A DNA stretch of 64,000 bases from JALZBL01 sp040004775 (GTDB lineage: Bacteria; Actinomycetota; Actinomycetes; Mycobacteriales; Jatrophihabitantaceae), in contig JBDUAD010000004.1 in the NCBI GenBank assembly GCA_040004775.1, forward strand, positions 1 through 64,000, written 5' to 3'. Position 1 is the stretch's first letter, and every line of letters starts with the position of its first letter. Made by a program: the position numbers and the translations under genes. The notes under the pieces are model-generated. The model was not told the DNA's origin. It did no database searches and was given only the letters and a program-made list of their open reading frames with translations. This document shows positions 50,863-63,300 of the stretch, one piece after another.

Positions 50863-50909
50863 CGGCGACCGCTCGATGACGGCGTCCGCCCGGTGACGGC
50901 GACCGACGA
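50842..50909 (+). repeat. 17-bp tandem repeat, four units, ending in the rsfS start
   Basis: The units start at 50842, 50859, 50876 and 50893 with consensus (A/G)TGACGGCGACCGCTCG. Each begins with a start codon, and the TGA at positions 2-4 of each unit stops the frame opened in the previous unit. Since 3 x 17 = 51, the first and last units share a frame. Confidence 0.85.
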
Positions 50910-51261
50910 CGCGCGCACCCTGGCGCTGGACGCGGCCGACGCCGCGGCCGACAAGCTGGCCACCGACATCGTGCTGATCGACGTCAGTGACCGCTTGGCC
51001 ATCACCGACGTCTTCGTCATTGCCACCGGCAGCAACGAGCGCCAGGTCGAGGCGATCGTCGACTCGGTGGAGGAGCGGCTGCGGGCGAGCGGACACAAAC
51101 CGCTGCGGCGCGAGGGCCGCCGTGACGGGCGATGGGTCCTGCTCGACTACTCCGACATCGTGGTGCACGTGCAGCACACCGAGGAACGCGTCTTCTACGC
51201 CCTCGAGCGGCTGTGGCACGACTGCCCGATGATCGCCTTCGATCCGCGGGCCGCCGGGTGA
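50893..51261 (+). CDS. rsfS: Ribosomal silencing factor RsfS
   Basis: This protein binds L14 and blocks subunit joining under starvation. It has 122 residues. The conserved parts are DIVLIDVSDRLAITDVFVIATGSNERQVEAIVDSVEERL and GRWVLLDYSDIVVHVQHTEERVFYALERLW. The GTG at 50893 has no ribosome binding site and lies in the fourth unit of a 17-bp repeat. Translation probably depends on reinitiation from the overlapping mini-ORFs upstream. Confidence 0.94.
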   Translation: MTATDDARTLALDAADAAADKLATDIVLIDVSDRLAITDVFVIATGSNERQVEAIVDSVEERLRASGHKPLRREGRRDGRWVLLDYSDIVVHVQHTEERVFYALERLWHDCPMIAFDPRAAG

Positions 51262-51312
51262 ACGCCGGACCGCACTGCACCGCGTGAGTGGACGCGGGCG
51301 AAGGGGCGCACA

Positions 51313-52038
51313 GTGAACCCGGAACGGGTCGTCGTCTGGCGTCACGGCCGCACGACGTGGAACGCCGAGCGTCGCTTCCAGGGCCAGGCCGATCCGCCGC
51401 TCGACGACGTCGGCCAGGCCCAGGCCGCGCAGGCCGCAGCCCTGCTCGCGTTACTCAATCCCGCGCTGATCCTCACCTCCGACCTGCGCCGGGCCGAGCA
51501 GACCGCGGCCGCGCTGGCCATGGTCACCGGGGTCAGCCCGCGTCCCGACGACCGCCTGCGCGAGCGTTCGCTGGGGCGGTGGGAGGGCCTCACCCGCGAC
51601 GAGGTGGCCGGGCGCTATCCGAGTGAGTTCGAGCAGTGGATCTCCGGGCGGGATGTCCCTGGTCGCGGCGGAGAGTCCCGCGAACAGGTGGCCCGACGGG
51701 CGCGCGCCGCCTTCGACGACCTGCCGGCCGTCGGGCTGGTGGTGGTGGTCACCCACTCGGCCACGGCGATGGCGCTGACCTCCGACGTCGTCGGGCTGGG
51801 CCAGGCCCTGCACATCCTCGGGCCGTTGGCCAACTGCCACTGGACCGAGCTGCAGAGCAACCCCGATGCCGCCGACGGAGGTGGCTGGCGGATCCGGGCC
51901 CACAACGCCGGCCCACCCGGAGTGGTGGTCCCGTTCGCGGCCACCGATGCGGAGTCCCCGGACGCCGACGCGATCGACGCCGAATCCACGGCGGCCGACC
52001 ATATCGGCGCGCAGCAGCGGCTACCATCGGCGACGTGA
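51313..52038 (+). CDS. Histidine phosphatase family protein (phosphoglycerate mutase-like)
   Basis: This phosphatase has 241 residues. The RHG motif is R10-H11-G12, with phospho-accepting H11 and a second catalytic H148 in VTHSATAMA. In mycobacteria the gene after rsfS is the glucosyl-3-phosphoglycerate phosphatase (Rv2419c, GpgP), so the same role in methylglucose lipopolysaccharide synthesis is possible. The family is broad. The C-terminal 40 residues are acidic and non-conserved. Its stop overlaps the GTG of the leuS leader peptide (GTGA). Confidence 0.9.
   Translation: MNPERVVVWRHGRTTWNAERRFQGQADPPLDDVGQAQAAQAAALLALLNPALILTSDLRRAEQTAAALAMVTGVSPRPDDRLRERSLGRWEGLTRDEVAGRYPSEFEQWISGRDVPGRGGESREQVARRARAAFDDLPAVGLVVVVTHSATAMALTSDVVGLGQALHILGPLANCHWTELQSNPDAADGGGWRIRAHNAGPPGVVVPFAATDAESPDADAIDAESTAADHIGAQQRLPSAT
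52022..52034 (+). promoter_or_regulatory. -10 box for the leuS leader transcript
   Basis: TACCAT at 52022-52027, seven bases before the GTG at 52035. It lies inside the last codons of the phosphatase gene and would start the transcript at the leader peptide's own start codon. Confidence 0.6.
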
Positions 52039-52064
52039 GTACCGTTCGCCTGCTCCTTACCTAG
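52035..52064 (+). CDS. Leucine leader peptide of leuS
   Basis: This nine-residue peptide, VSTVRLLLT then TAG, has three consecutive leucine codons CTG-CTC-CTT at 52050-52058. The -10 box seven bases upstream makes it leaderless. A long hairpin begins at its stop codon and a classic terminator follows. Scarce leucyl-tRNA would stall the ribosome on the Leu codons. Leader-peptide attenuators before leuS have been predicted by comparative genomics in Streptomyces. Confidence 0.75.
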   Translation: MSTVRLLLT

Positions 52065-52129
52065 CCGCGCTGTCGACGTAACTACGTCAGCGCGGCTGAG
52101 CCTCTGCCTGCGGCAGGGGCTTTTCGTTT
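52063..52129 (+). terminator. leuS attenuator: pause hairpin and intrinsic terminator
   Basis: Hairpin 1: AGCCGCGCTG (52063-52072) with CAGCGCGGCT (52088-52097), and GACGTA/TACGTC pairing inside. Its 5' arm overlaps the leader stop codon. Hairpin 2: GCCTCTGCC (52100-52108) with GGCAGGGGC (52112-52120), a three-base loop, then TTTTCGTTT. This is the clearest intrinsic terminator in the window, 42 bases before leuS. By eye I could not define an antiterminator pairing. Confidence 0.8.
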
Positions 52130-52171
52130 GTGCAGGGATAGGCCGCACGGCACCCGACAGGAGACCCGAAC

Positions 52172-55186
<3,015 letters not shown>

Positions 55187-55192
55187 CCAGCC

Positions 55193-56038
55193 GTGGTGGC
55201 CCGGGTGGCGGTGATCACCGACTCGACCGCGTCCATTCCGGCATCGTTGCTGCCCGAGGATGTGCGGGTGGTGCCGCTGCTGGTACAGGTCGGTGCGCGC
55301 ACCGTGGCCGACGACGGGTCGTTACCGGCCGCAGAGCTGATCGCGGCGATGAAGGCGCGACAGAGCGTCATCACCTCTCGCCCCGCGCCGTCGCTCCTGG
55401 CTGCGGCCTATCGCGACGCCCTGTCCGCCGGAGCCGAGCGGGTGGTGTCGGTGCACATCTCGGCCGAGCTGTCCGGAACGTGGGACTCGGCCCGTCTGGC
55501 CGCGCAGGAGTTCGACTACGGCCAGGTGCGCGTGGTCGACTCGCGCTCGACCGCGATGGGCCTCGGCTTCGCGGTGCTCGCCGCCGCGGCCGCGGCCGCC
55601 GACGGAGCCGACGCCGGCGCGGTCCAGGATGCCGCGGTGGCGGTGGTGGACCGGACCGCCTGCCTGTTCTACGTCGACAATCTGGACGCGCTGCGCCGGG
55701 GCGGGCGGATCAGCGCGTCCCAGGCGATGCTCGGAACGGCACTGTCGGTGAAGCCGTTGCTGCACGTGCAGAACGGGCGCATCCGGCCCCTGGAAAAGGT
55801 GCGTACCGCCGGACGGGCGATCGCCCGGCTGCTGGACCTGGCCGTCACCGCGGCCGGCGACGGTGCGGTCGAGATCGCGGTGCAGCACCTGGGGGCGCGG
55901 GCGCGGGCGGAGGAAATCGCCGCTGCGCTGACCCAGCGGCTGCCCGCCGCCCGGGTGGTCGAAACCTCAGAGGTCGGCGCGGCGGTCGGCGCGCACACCG
56001 GGCCGGGCACTGTCGGAGTGATCATCCGCCGGCCCTGA
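55193..56038 (+). CDS. DegV family fatty-acid-binding protein
   Basis: This 281-residue protein has the DegV start VAVITDSTASIP and the fatty-acid-pocket blocks SRPAPSLLAAAYRDALSAG, ISAELSGTWDSARLAA and NLDALRRGGRIS. Relatives act as FakB fatty-acid carriers for a FakA kinase in Firmicutes; no FakA-like gene lies in this window. The GTG at 55193 is six bases after leuS. Its last 72 bases overlap the 3' end of the minus-strand gene. Confidence 0.93.
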   Translation: MVARVAVITDSTASIPASLLPEDVRVVPLLVQVGARTVADDGSLPAAELIAAMKARQSVITSRPAPSLLAAAYRDALSAGAERVVSVHISAELSGTWDSARLAAQEFDYGQVRVVDSRSTAMGLGFAVLAAAAAAADGADAGAVQDAAVAVVDRTACLFYVDNLDALRRGGRISASQAMLGTALSVKPLLHVQNGRIRPLEKVRTAGRAIARLLDLAVTAAGDGAVEIAVQHLGARARAEEIAAALTQRLPAARVVETSEVGAAVGAHTGPGTVGVIIRRP

Positions 56039-57661
56039 GTCGCCGCCTGCGTCCGCCGCCCACCACCGATGAGCCAGCGCACCGGCCATTGCCGCGGCGG
56101 CCAGCACGAGGATCACGACCGGGGACATGATCACGCCGGTTCCCTTCGGCCGGACCATGAAGACCAGGGCGACGCTCGTGCCGGTGACGATGGCCGCTGC
56201 ACGCCGGCCGATGCCGGAGGCCGCGAACCACGGCAGGGCCCAGAGCAGATACCAGGGTTGCACCGCGGGGGACAGGACGATCAGCGCCAGGAACGCCAGG
56301 CCGAGCAGCCGCAGCGTGCCGGGCGGTCCGTCGAGCCGAGTGCGGTGGGCCCATGTTCGGAGTCGGCTCCTCGACGACGGACGTCCGGCCCGCGCGGTCG
56401 CCTGAACCCACAGTGCAGTCAGCACGATGGCCGCCAGGCCCAGCCCGCCGGTGCGCCACTGAGCCATCGCCGCGTCGACCGTCGTCGCGCCGGAGGGGTG
56501 GCCCCGCACCACGTCGGCGATCATGGCAGCCGCGGTGGGCACGGACAGCCAGTTGACCGCCACCGCCCGGGTGCTCACCTGGTCGGCCCAGCCCAGGCCG
56601 TGTCCTTCGATCGCCGTGAGCGCGGCGAACACCACGATCGCCGTAACCAAGACGGCCGCGGCAGCACGGACGATCCTGTTGACCGAGCCGCGCGGCCCGA
56701 CCGCCGCGGCAGCGACCCGGTTGGACGGACGCGTGGCCAGCCATAGGGGCACCAGGAAGGCCAGGCCGACGAAGGCCGGCGACTTCACCGCCGCCGCAGC
56801 CGTGACCAGCGCCGCGGCCGGGACGAGCGTGCGCGGCGTCGTCCCCGGCTGAACCACCACCGCGACACCGGTCACCATCAGCCCGACCATCAGCAGGTCG
56901 TTGTGACCGCCGCCGAGGGTCAGCGCAAGAGTCAGTGGGTTGGCCGCGGCCGCCCACAGCGCCCGATCGGACCGGATGCCGAGGCGTGCGCACAGATCGG
57001 CGGAGCCGGCCACCAGCAGAGCGAGCCCGAGCGCCGCCGGAACCCGGAGGAGTACGGCGCTGCGTCCGGCATCGTTGCCACTGAGGTTCACTACCGCCCG
57101 CGACACCAGCGTCCACAACGGCCCGTAGGGCGACGGCGCGTGCACCCACACCGGGCTGACGTTGGCCAGGAAGTTCCCCGGTCGGTCGGCCGGCGTAGCC
57201 AGGTAGGGGTCGAGGCCGGCGGCGGCGAGATGACCTTGCGCGGCGTAGGACCAGAGGTCGCGGCTGCCGAACGGCTGGGCAAGGAGCAGGGGAGCGGCCC
57301 ACACCGCCACGGTGATCGCCATGCGCCGGGCCGGCACCGCCGGGTCGGCCAGAACCAGCCGCCCGAGGGCGACCCAGGCCAGTACAGCGACGACGAGACC
57401 GACGTAGAACAGCGCGAGCGATGCGCCGCCGCCGACGCCGATGCGTTCGACCAACCCGGGTGGATGGGTTCGGAACGAGACGGGTACGGCGCCGGCCGCC
57501 CACGAGCTGGCTGCCAGGATCGACGCCGCCAGGCCGCCGAGCACCGTGGTCGCGATCCAGCCCGGCCGGCTCAGTGAGGCACCTCGGCTCGACGGCGCGC
57601 TCGACGGCGGGCTCGACGGCGGGCCGGCAGGCGCGAGGCGCCCCGGGCGGCGCCTCAGCAT
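55967..57661 (-). CDS. MptB-type polyprenol-phosphomannose-dependent alpha-(1,6)-mannosyltransferase
   Basis: This GT-C glycosyltransferase has 564 residues and about 13 helices. The first outer loop has GSRDLWSYAAQGHLAAAGLDPY and VWVHAPSPYGPLWT, typical of MptA/MptB, which build the mannan core of lipomannan from polyprenyl-phosphomannose. The acceptor here is inferred. The ATG at 57661 overlaps the stop of the upstream membrane gene (ATGCTGA), and both read on the minus strand. The C-terminal tail overlaps degV by 72 bases on the opposite strand. Confidence 0.85.
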   Translation of the reverse strand: MLRRRPGRLAPAGPPSSPPSSAPSSRGASLSRPGWIATTVLGGLAASILAASSWAAGAVPVSFRTHPPGLVERIGVGGGASLALFYVGLVVAVLAWVALGRLVLADPAVPARRMAITVAVWAAPLLLAQPFGSRDLWSYAAQGHLAAAGLDPYLATPADRPGNFLANVSPVWVHAPSPYGPLWTLVSRAVVNLSGNDAGRSAVLLRVPAALGLALLVAGSADLCARLGIRSDRALWAAAANPLTLALTLGGGHNDLLMVGLMVTGVAVVVQPGTTPRTLVPAAALVTAAAAVKSPAFVGLAFLVPLWLATRPSNRVAAAAVGPRGSVNRIVRAAAAVLVTAIVVFAALTAIEGHGLGWADQVSTRAVAVNWLSVPTAAAMIADVVRGHPSGATTVDAAMAQWRTGGLGLAAIVLTALWVQATARAGRPSSRSRLRTWAHRTRLDGPPGTLRLLGLAFLALIVLSPAVQPWYLLWALPWFAASGIGRRAAAIVTGTSVALVFMVRPKGTGVIMSPVVILVLAAAAMAGALAHRWWAADAGGDSGPADDHSDSARPGVRADRRADL

Positions 57662-59316
57662 GCCGGACCGGACCCGGTTAGGGCCGACCCGATCCGGTAC
57701 TGGCCGGCCGTGGTGGTGTGCAGCGTCACCGTCTGCCCGTTGCTGCGGCGTAGGCACGCTCCATTCGGGCCGCTGACCGTGAGCCAGCCGAACCACCGCA
57801 GCCGCACCGTCACGTCGGTGGCCGCGGGCGCGGACAGCGTGATGCTCGCCGCGCCGTAGGACACCAGCCGAGCCGGCGCGGCCACAACCGGCGTGGGAGC
57901 GGTCACGGCGTAGAGCGTCCAGTGCTCCCCCCGCCACACCGGCTGCAGGTACGGCAGGCCGGTCGCTATGAGGGTTCGTTCCCGGCGGCCGTAGTACGTC
58001 GGCCGAGCGTCCGCCACCGCGACAAATTGCACGGCATTGCGGTCGAGGAAGTCGCGGTAGCTCTGTGCGGTGGGAAGTCGCCGGTAGAACACGTCGTCGT
58101 TCAGTTCGGTGTCGGTCTGGCGCAGCCAGCCGCGAGCCAGCGGCACCCGGCGGGCGAGGTAGGCCGCGTCCCAGTGGCCAGTCAGCTCAGGCACCTCCAC
58201 CCGGCCCATGACCGAACCGCGACCGGCGAGCTCGGCGAGCAGGGGCCGGTAATAGCTCGCCGTGGTCACCGGCCGCCCGGCGCCGGTCAGCGTGCCGATC
58301 GTCACCGGCGTCTGGACGACAGCGACCGCGGCGACGGCAACCACGACCAGCCCCCTGGACAGCGTGGCGAACGCGCCGACCACCGGTAGCGCGAACAGCA
58401 GGCTGAGCCGGGTGGCGTTGCCGCCGACCGGCGTGGGCAGGACGAACGCGGCCGCGACCATCAACAGGCCCACCCCGGCGCCGACGCGCAGCGTCGGACG
58501 GGTCCGCGGCACCAGTACCACAACGAGGGCCGATGCCAGCACGGCGCGGAGGGCGTCCGTGCGGTTGAACACCTGTCGGCCACCGTCGGCGAAGAGCACC
58601 GACGTGATCGCCAGCGGCAGCACGCCGGCGACCAGCGCCAGCGCGTCCCCGATCCTGCGGCGTAGGACAAGGGCGGCGGCAGCGACTACAAGTAGCAGGG
58701 CGGCTACCGGGCTGGCTGCGCCGGCGACCACCGCCGCGACCGCGGCCAGAGCACGGCGGGTGGCGGGGGTCGAATACGAGGCAAGGGTGACGGGCGCCGG
58801 TCCCGACGCGATGGTGGCCGTGTCCGGGATCAGGAGCAAGACCGCAAGTAAAGCGGCGGCCAGCCCGCAGGCGAAGGTGACGCGTCCTTCAGCCAGGCTG
58901 GATGTGCAGGTGACCGCGGCCAGAACCCCGCCGAGCAGGGGGCGTCGGGCACCGGCTCGCGCCACGATGGCGGTGAACAGGGCGACCATCACAACGGTGG
59001 CGATCGCTCCGGTGAGCCGAACCCCGACACCGGCCATCACCGGCGGGGTCCACAGCGAGTAGCCGAACGGCAGTACCCCGCCGAACCAGCGCAGGTCCAC
59101 CGGGGTGAGCGGATGGTCGGAGGCGAAGTCGGCGCGGGCCATCTGGGCGGCCAGATCACCGCCCATAAGGGGTGCGGCCAGGTACCCGGCGGTCAGGACG
59201 AGGGCCGTCGCCGTGGCCACCACGACGGCCGGGTCGAGGGAACCCACGGTCTTGGTCCACCGTCGCAGCGTGGCCGCTCCGGCGCTCGGACCGGCCGACT
59301 GCCGGGCCTGCGTCAC
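57655..59316 (-). CDS. Polytopic membrane protein, possible GT-C-like transferase
   Basis: This protein has 553 residues, with about 11 helices in residues 15-380 and an outer C-terminal domain of about 170 residues. An early loop with ASDHPLTPVDLRWFGGVLPFGYSLWTPP and the segment NAVQFVAVADARPTYYGRRE to EHWTLYAVTAP resemble the outer parts of GT-C-type membrane glycosyltransferases. I do not recognise the exact family. The GTG at 59316 follows a CACACT box by seven bases. Coupling to the mannosyltransferase suggests an envelope-glycan role. Confidence 0.7.
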   Translation of the reverse strand: MTQARQSAGPSAGAATLRRWTKTVGSLDPAVVVATATALVLTAGYLAAPLMGGDLAAQMARADFASDHPLTPVDLRWFGGVLPFGYSLWTPPVMAGVGVRLTGAIATVVMVALFTAIVARAGARRPLLGGVLAAVTCTSSLAEGRVTFACGLAAALLAVLLLIPDTATIASGPAPVTLASYSTPATRRALAAVAAVVAGAASPVAALLLVVAAAALVLRRRIGDALALVAGVLPLAITSVLFADGGRQVFNRTDALRAVLASALVVVLVPRTRPTLRVGAGVGLLMVAAAFVLPTPVGGNATRLSLLFALPVVGAFATLSRGLVVVAVAAVAVVQTPVTIGTLTGAGRPVTTASYYRPLLAELAGRGSVMGRVEVPELTGHWDAAYLARRVPLARGWLRQTDTELNDDVFYRRLPTAQSYRDFLDRNAVQFVAVADARPTYYGRRERTLIATGLPYLQPVWRGEHWTLYAVTAPTPVVAAPARLVSYGAASITLSAPAATDVTVRLRWFGWLTVSGPNGACLRRSNGQTVTLHTTTAGQYRIGSALTGSGPAC

Positions 59317-59329
59317 GGGAGGAAGTGTG
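59317..59329 (-). promoter_or_regulatory. Candidate -10 box for the minus-strand membrane gene
   Basis: On the minus strand CACACT (59329-59324) stands seven bases before the GTG at 59316; first base off consensus. Confidence 0.35.
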
Positions 59330-59432
59330 GCAGGTCGATCGATCGATCCGACGTTTCCGAAGCCTCGTCCACAGCGAACGGCGAAGGTCCACAGGGCGCT
59401 CGCACTGCCGAGGTCGCGCCGGCTTGCCCGCA

Positions 59433-59444
59433 TAGCGTCGCAGG
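59433..59444 (+). promoter_or_regulatory. -10 box for leaderless comEA
   Basis: TAGCGT at 59433-59438, six bases before the GTG at 59445, in the 128-base divergent gap. Confidence 0.5.
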
Positions 59445-60299
59445 GTGGGCAAGCCGGGACGGATCCGACGCGGTGCTCGGGCGGCCCGGGAACCGGTGGA
59501 GGAGCGCCTGGTCGCGCTGTTCGGTGGTTCGGTGCACTCGCCGGCTCCCTCGGACGAGCGGAGACCAGTCGTGTGGCGGGTCGCAACCGAGCGGCGCAGC
59601 GCACTGGCCGTCCTCGCCGCCGTGGTGATCGCCGCCGCAGTGATCGGCTGGCGAGTCGCCGCCGACCGGCCGCGTAGCGCCGGCGTCCCCGCAGTAGCCA
59701 TCTCCCTGCCGGAAAGCGCGGGGGCCAGTCCGCCCGCCGGCTCGGTGACGAACCGGACGCCGGCCAACGGTGCCACGAGCGCGGCTGAACCGGGCCATAC
59801 CGGCTCGGCGGGTTCCGCGTCGGCGTCCGTATCGCGATCCGGGCCGCTGGTCATCGTCGACGTCGTCGGCCGGGTGCGCCATCCAGGACTGGTCCGGCTG
59901 CCGGCCGGGGCGCGGGTCGACGACGCGGTGCGCGCGGCCGGCGGAGCTCTTCCGGGGACAGATTTGGCCAGCCTCAACCTGGCTCGGGTCCTGGTCGACG
60001 GCGAGCAGATCGGTGTCGGTCGCCCGGCCGCCGCGGCGAGCGGCGGAGCGGTTCCGGCGGGAGGAAGCCGTGCCGGCGTCGGTGCTAGCGGCGGCGCTGC
60101 GAGCGGGGGACCAGTGAACCTCAACACGGCCACGCTCGAGCAGTTGGATGGCCTTCCCGGCGTCGGCTCGGTCCTCGCCCAGCACATCCTCGATTGGCGT
60201 GCGCTGCACGGGCGGTTCGACTCGATCGACCAGCTCGATGACGTCAGCGGTATCGGCGACGCCAAGTTCGCCGACCTCAAACCGCTGGTGACGGTCTGA
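59445..60299 (+). CDS. comEA: ComEA family DNA-binding protein
   Basis: This is the membrane-anchored DNA receptor of competence-type uptake, 284 residues. One helix (about 52-69), a Ser/Ala/Pro linker, an SLBB domain (about 130-190; VIVDVVGRVRHPGLVRLPAGARV) and a C-terminal double helix-hairpin-helix (about 223-284; VNLNTATLEQLDGLPGVG) are visible. comEC follows directly after its stop. comEA-comEC are conserved beside leuS and holA in actinobacteria, most of which are not known to be naturally competent. Confidence 0.93.
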   Translation: MGKPGRIRRGARAAREPVEERLVALFGGSVHSPAPSDERRPVVWRVATERRSALAVLAAVVIAAAVIGWRVAADRPRSAGVPAVAISLPESAGASPPAGSVTNRTPANGATSAAEPGHTGSAGSASASVSRSGPLVIVDVVGRVRHPGLVRLPAGARVDDAVRAAGGALPGTDLASLNLARVLVDGEQIGVGRPAAAASGGAVPAGGSRAGVGASGGAASGGPVNLNTATLEQLDGLPGVGSVLAQHILDWRALHGRFDSIDQLDDVSGIGDAKFADLKPLVTV

Positions 60300-60300
60300 C

Positions 60301-63300
60301 GTGGGCACCCGGTCCGGTCCGTTTCCGAACCGCCCGGCTGGGCGTCGCGCCCTCAGCGGATCAGGCGATCCCGCCGATGCCGGCGCCGCCGGGGTTCCCT
60401 CGAGCAACGCCCACCCGACTGAGGAGGAGGCGGTCGAGCCACCGATGCCTCGAGAACTGGACGCGAGGCTGGCCGTCGCCGCATGCGCGGGATGGGCGGC
60501 GTCACTGGTGGCGCGCGCGTACTCCTGGCCGGCCGTGCTGGCGATGGCGATCGCTTCGCTTGGCGTCGCGGGCGGTTCGCTGATGATCGACTACAAGGCG
60601 TCGTGCCGCTCGCCGGCTGCCGGTCTGCGTGCTCGCAGTGTGTCGGCAACGCAGGCCGGCGCAGTGCCGGCCGGCGCGGTGCCGGCCAGCCGACGCCGCC
60701 GACCGACGGACCAGGCCGCCGTCGCCCGCATCAGGATGGTGCCGGCCGTCGCTCTGCTCGGCGTCAGTGGCCTACTCCTCCCCCTCGCCGCGCGGCTGTA
60801 CCTCGTCCGGGACGGCCCGCTGGCGTCAATGGCCGCTCTGCGGTCAGCGGCTGTGGTTGATGCGACGGTCACGGCCGACCCGCGCCCGGTCGGCCCGGCA
60901 ATTGCGCCCGCCGTCGGGTCAGCGGTCGGCTCGGCAGACGGCCCGCCGGCACGAGTGGCGGTCAACGTCCGCCTCACTGGCATCCGTACCTCCGGCGGCG
61001 GGCTGAATTTGCGCGTGCCGGCCGTTGTAATGGCGAGCGGTGCGGGATGGGCAGGGATCCTGCCGGGGCAGCACGTCCGCTTCGACGGTCGGCTTTCGCC
61101 GGCCCGCGACAACGACCTGCTCGGGGCCACCATCACGACGTCCGCTCCGCCGACTCTCGTCGGTCGCCCCCCGTGGTGGCAACGCAGCGCCGAAACGGTG
61201 CGGACCGGACTGCGCCGGGCCAGCTCCGGCCTGCCGGCACGCGAACGGGGCCTGCTGCCCGGCCTGGTGGACGGGGATACCTCGCGGCTGGACCCGTTGT
61301 TGGCTCAGCAGTTCCGCACCGCGGGCCTGAGCCACTTGGTCGCCGTCTCGGGAACCAACGTGGCCATCGTGGTCGGCGCGATCCTGCTGCTCGCTCGTCG
61401 GCTGCGCGCTCCGCCGTGGTTCTCGGCCGGACTCGGTGCAGTGGTCCTCGCTGGCTTCCTGGTGGTCGCGCGCCCCTCGCCGAGCGTCCTGCGGGCCGTC
61501 GTGATGGCGGCCGTCCTGCTGGTCGCGTTGGCCACCGGTCGTGCCCGCGCCGCGCTGCCCGCGCTGGCTCTGGCGGTCATCGTCCTGCTGGCCTGGCAGC
61601 CGACCTGGGCCGCCGACGCCGGATTCGCGATGTCGGTCCTGGCTACCGCCGCACTGCTAATGCTCGCTCCTGGCTGGGCCGACGCGCTGCGCCGGCGCCG
61701 CCTGCCACCGGGCCTGGCCGAAGGGTTGGCCGTGGCCTCGGCCGCCGGCGTGGCCACTGCGCCCGTGATCGTCCTGCTCAGCGGCCAGGTCAGCCTGGTT
61801 TCGGTACCGGCCAACCTGGTGGCCGAGCTCGCGGTAGCGCCGGCCACCGTCCTGGGCGTCCTCGCGGCCGCCTGCGGGCCGTGGTGCCCGCCGCTGGCGG
61901 CCGGGCTGGCTCAGCTGGCCGGCGTGCCGTGTCGGTGGCTGACCACGGTGGCCGCGGCGGCGGCCGGGCTGCCGGGCGCCACCCTGCCCTGGCCGGCCGA
62001 CATTGCCGGCGCGGTCCTGCTGGTCGGGGTGTCCGTCGTCCTGGCCGCCGCTCTGTCCGTTCGAAGACTCCGGGTTCCGCTGGCCGCGGCCTTGCTGACT
62101 GTCGTGGTGGTCCAGGTGCCGGTGCGCATGTGGGCCGACGGCTGGCCGGCCGGTGGCGCCATCCTGGTCGCCTGCGACGTCGGCCAGGGGGACGGCCTGG
62201 TCATCCCGGTGGCCGCGCATGCCGCCATCGTGGTCGACGACGGTCGGAATCCGGTGCCGATCGACCGCTGTCTACGTTCGCTCGGTATCTCCGCGGTACC
62301 CCTGCTCGTGCTGTCCCACTTCGACCTCGACCATGTGGGTGGCACGCCCGGGGTGGTGGCCGGTCGACAGGTGGGCCACGTGTTGACCAGCCCGTTGCAG
62401 GAGCCGGCCCTCGGCCACGGCATCGTCCACGGTGCCCTGGATCCACGGGGCGTCCCGACCTTCACCCCGCCGACCGGAGCTGTGCTCGACGTTGGTCCGG
62501 CGCGCGTGGAGGTTCTTGCTTCTCGATCGGCGCAGGCCGGCGGTCAGCCGGACTCCAACGACTCCTCGCTCGTGGTCCGCGTGGAAGTTCGTGGCCGCTC
62601 GATGCTCTTCTTGGGCGACGCCGCGGAGGAGGAGCAGCAGTACCTGCTCGCCGAGCACGCGCGGCTGGGGGTCGACGTGTTGAAAGTGGCCCATCACGGC
62701 AGCGCCCACTTCGAGCCGGCCCTGTACGCCGCCACGCACGCGTCCCTCGCCGTGGTCTCGGTCGGGGCCCACAATCCCTACGGCCATCCGACGGCGCGGG
62801 CCCTCAACGAGCTCGCGCGGCTGTCCATGCCCGTCGTAAGAACTGACGTGCAAGGCGACATCGCGGTGGTACCAACCGCCACCGGCCTGCGCACGGTGTC
62901 CCATCCCAGTCACCAGACTGTGCGCGCACGAGGGGCGGGCGCTTCGTCGCGGTTGGATGTCCAGACTGGAACGGCGATGCCAGCGCACTGGACGAGGTCG
63001 GTGCGGACCGATCGAGCGCTGAAGATCATCCGGACGACCCGGCGGGCCCTGCCAACCCTCGAGCACAGAACGGACATTGGCGCCGCGGCCCGGGCACCGC
63101 CGCTCAAGCCATTGAATTCGCACGTCTATCCGGGTCGTCGTGGCGCCGTGCCACCATGGCGTCGTGTCCGCTGGTCCTGGAACATCGCTCGGAGAAGCGC
63201 CGCCCGACGGGGTCGTGCTGGTCATCGGCGACGAGGAGTTCCTGGTCGAGCGGGCCGTCGAGCAGGTGCTGGTCACCCGCCGGGCCGCGGATCCCAGCAC

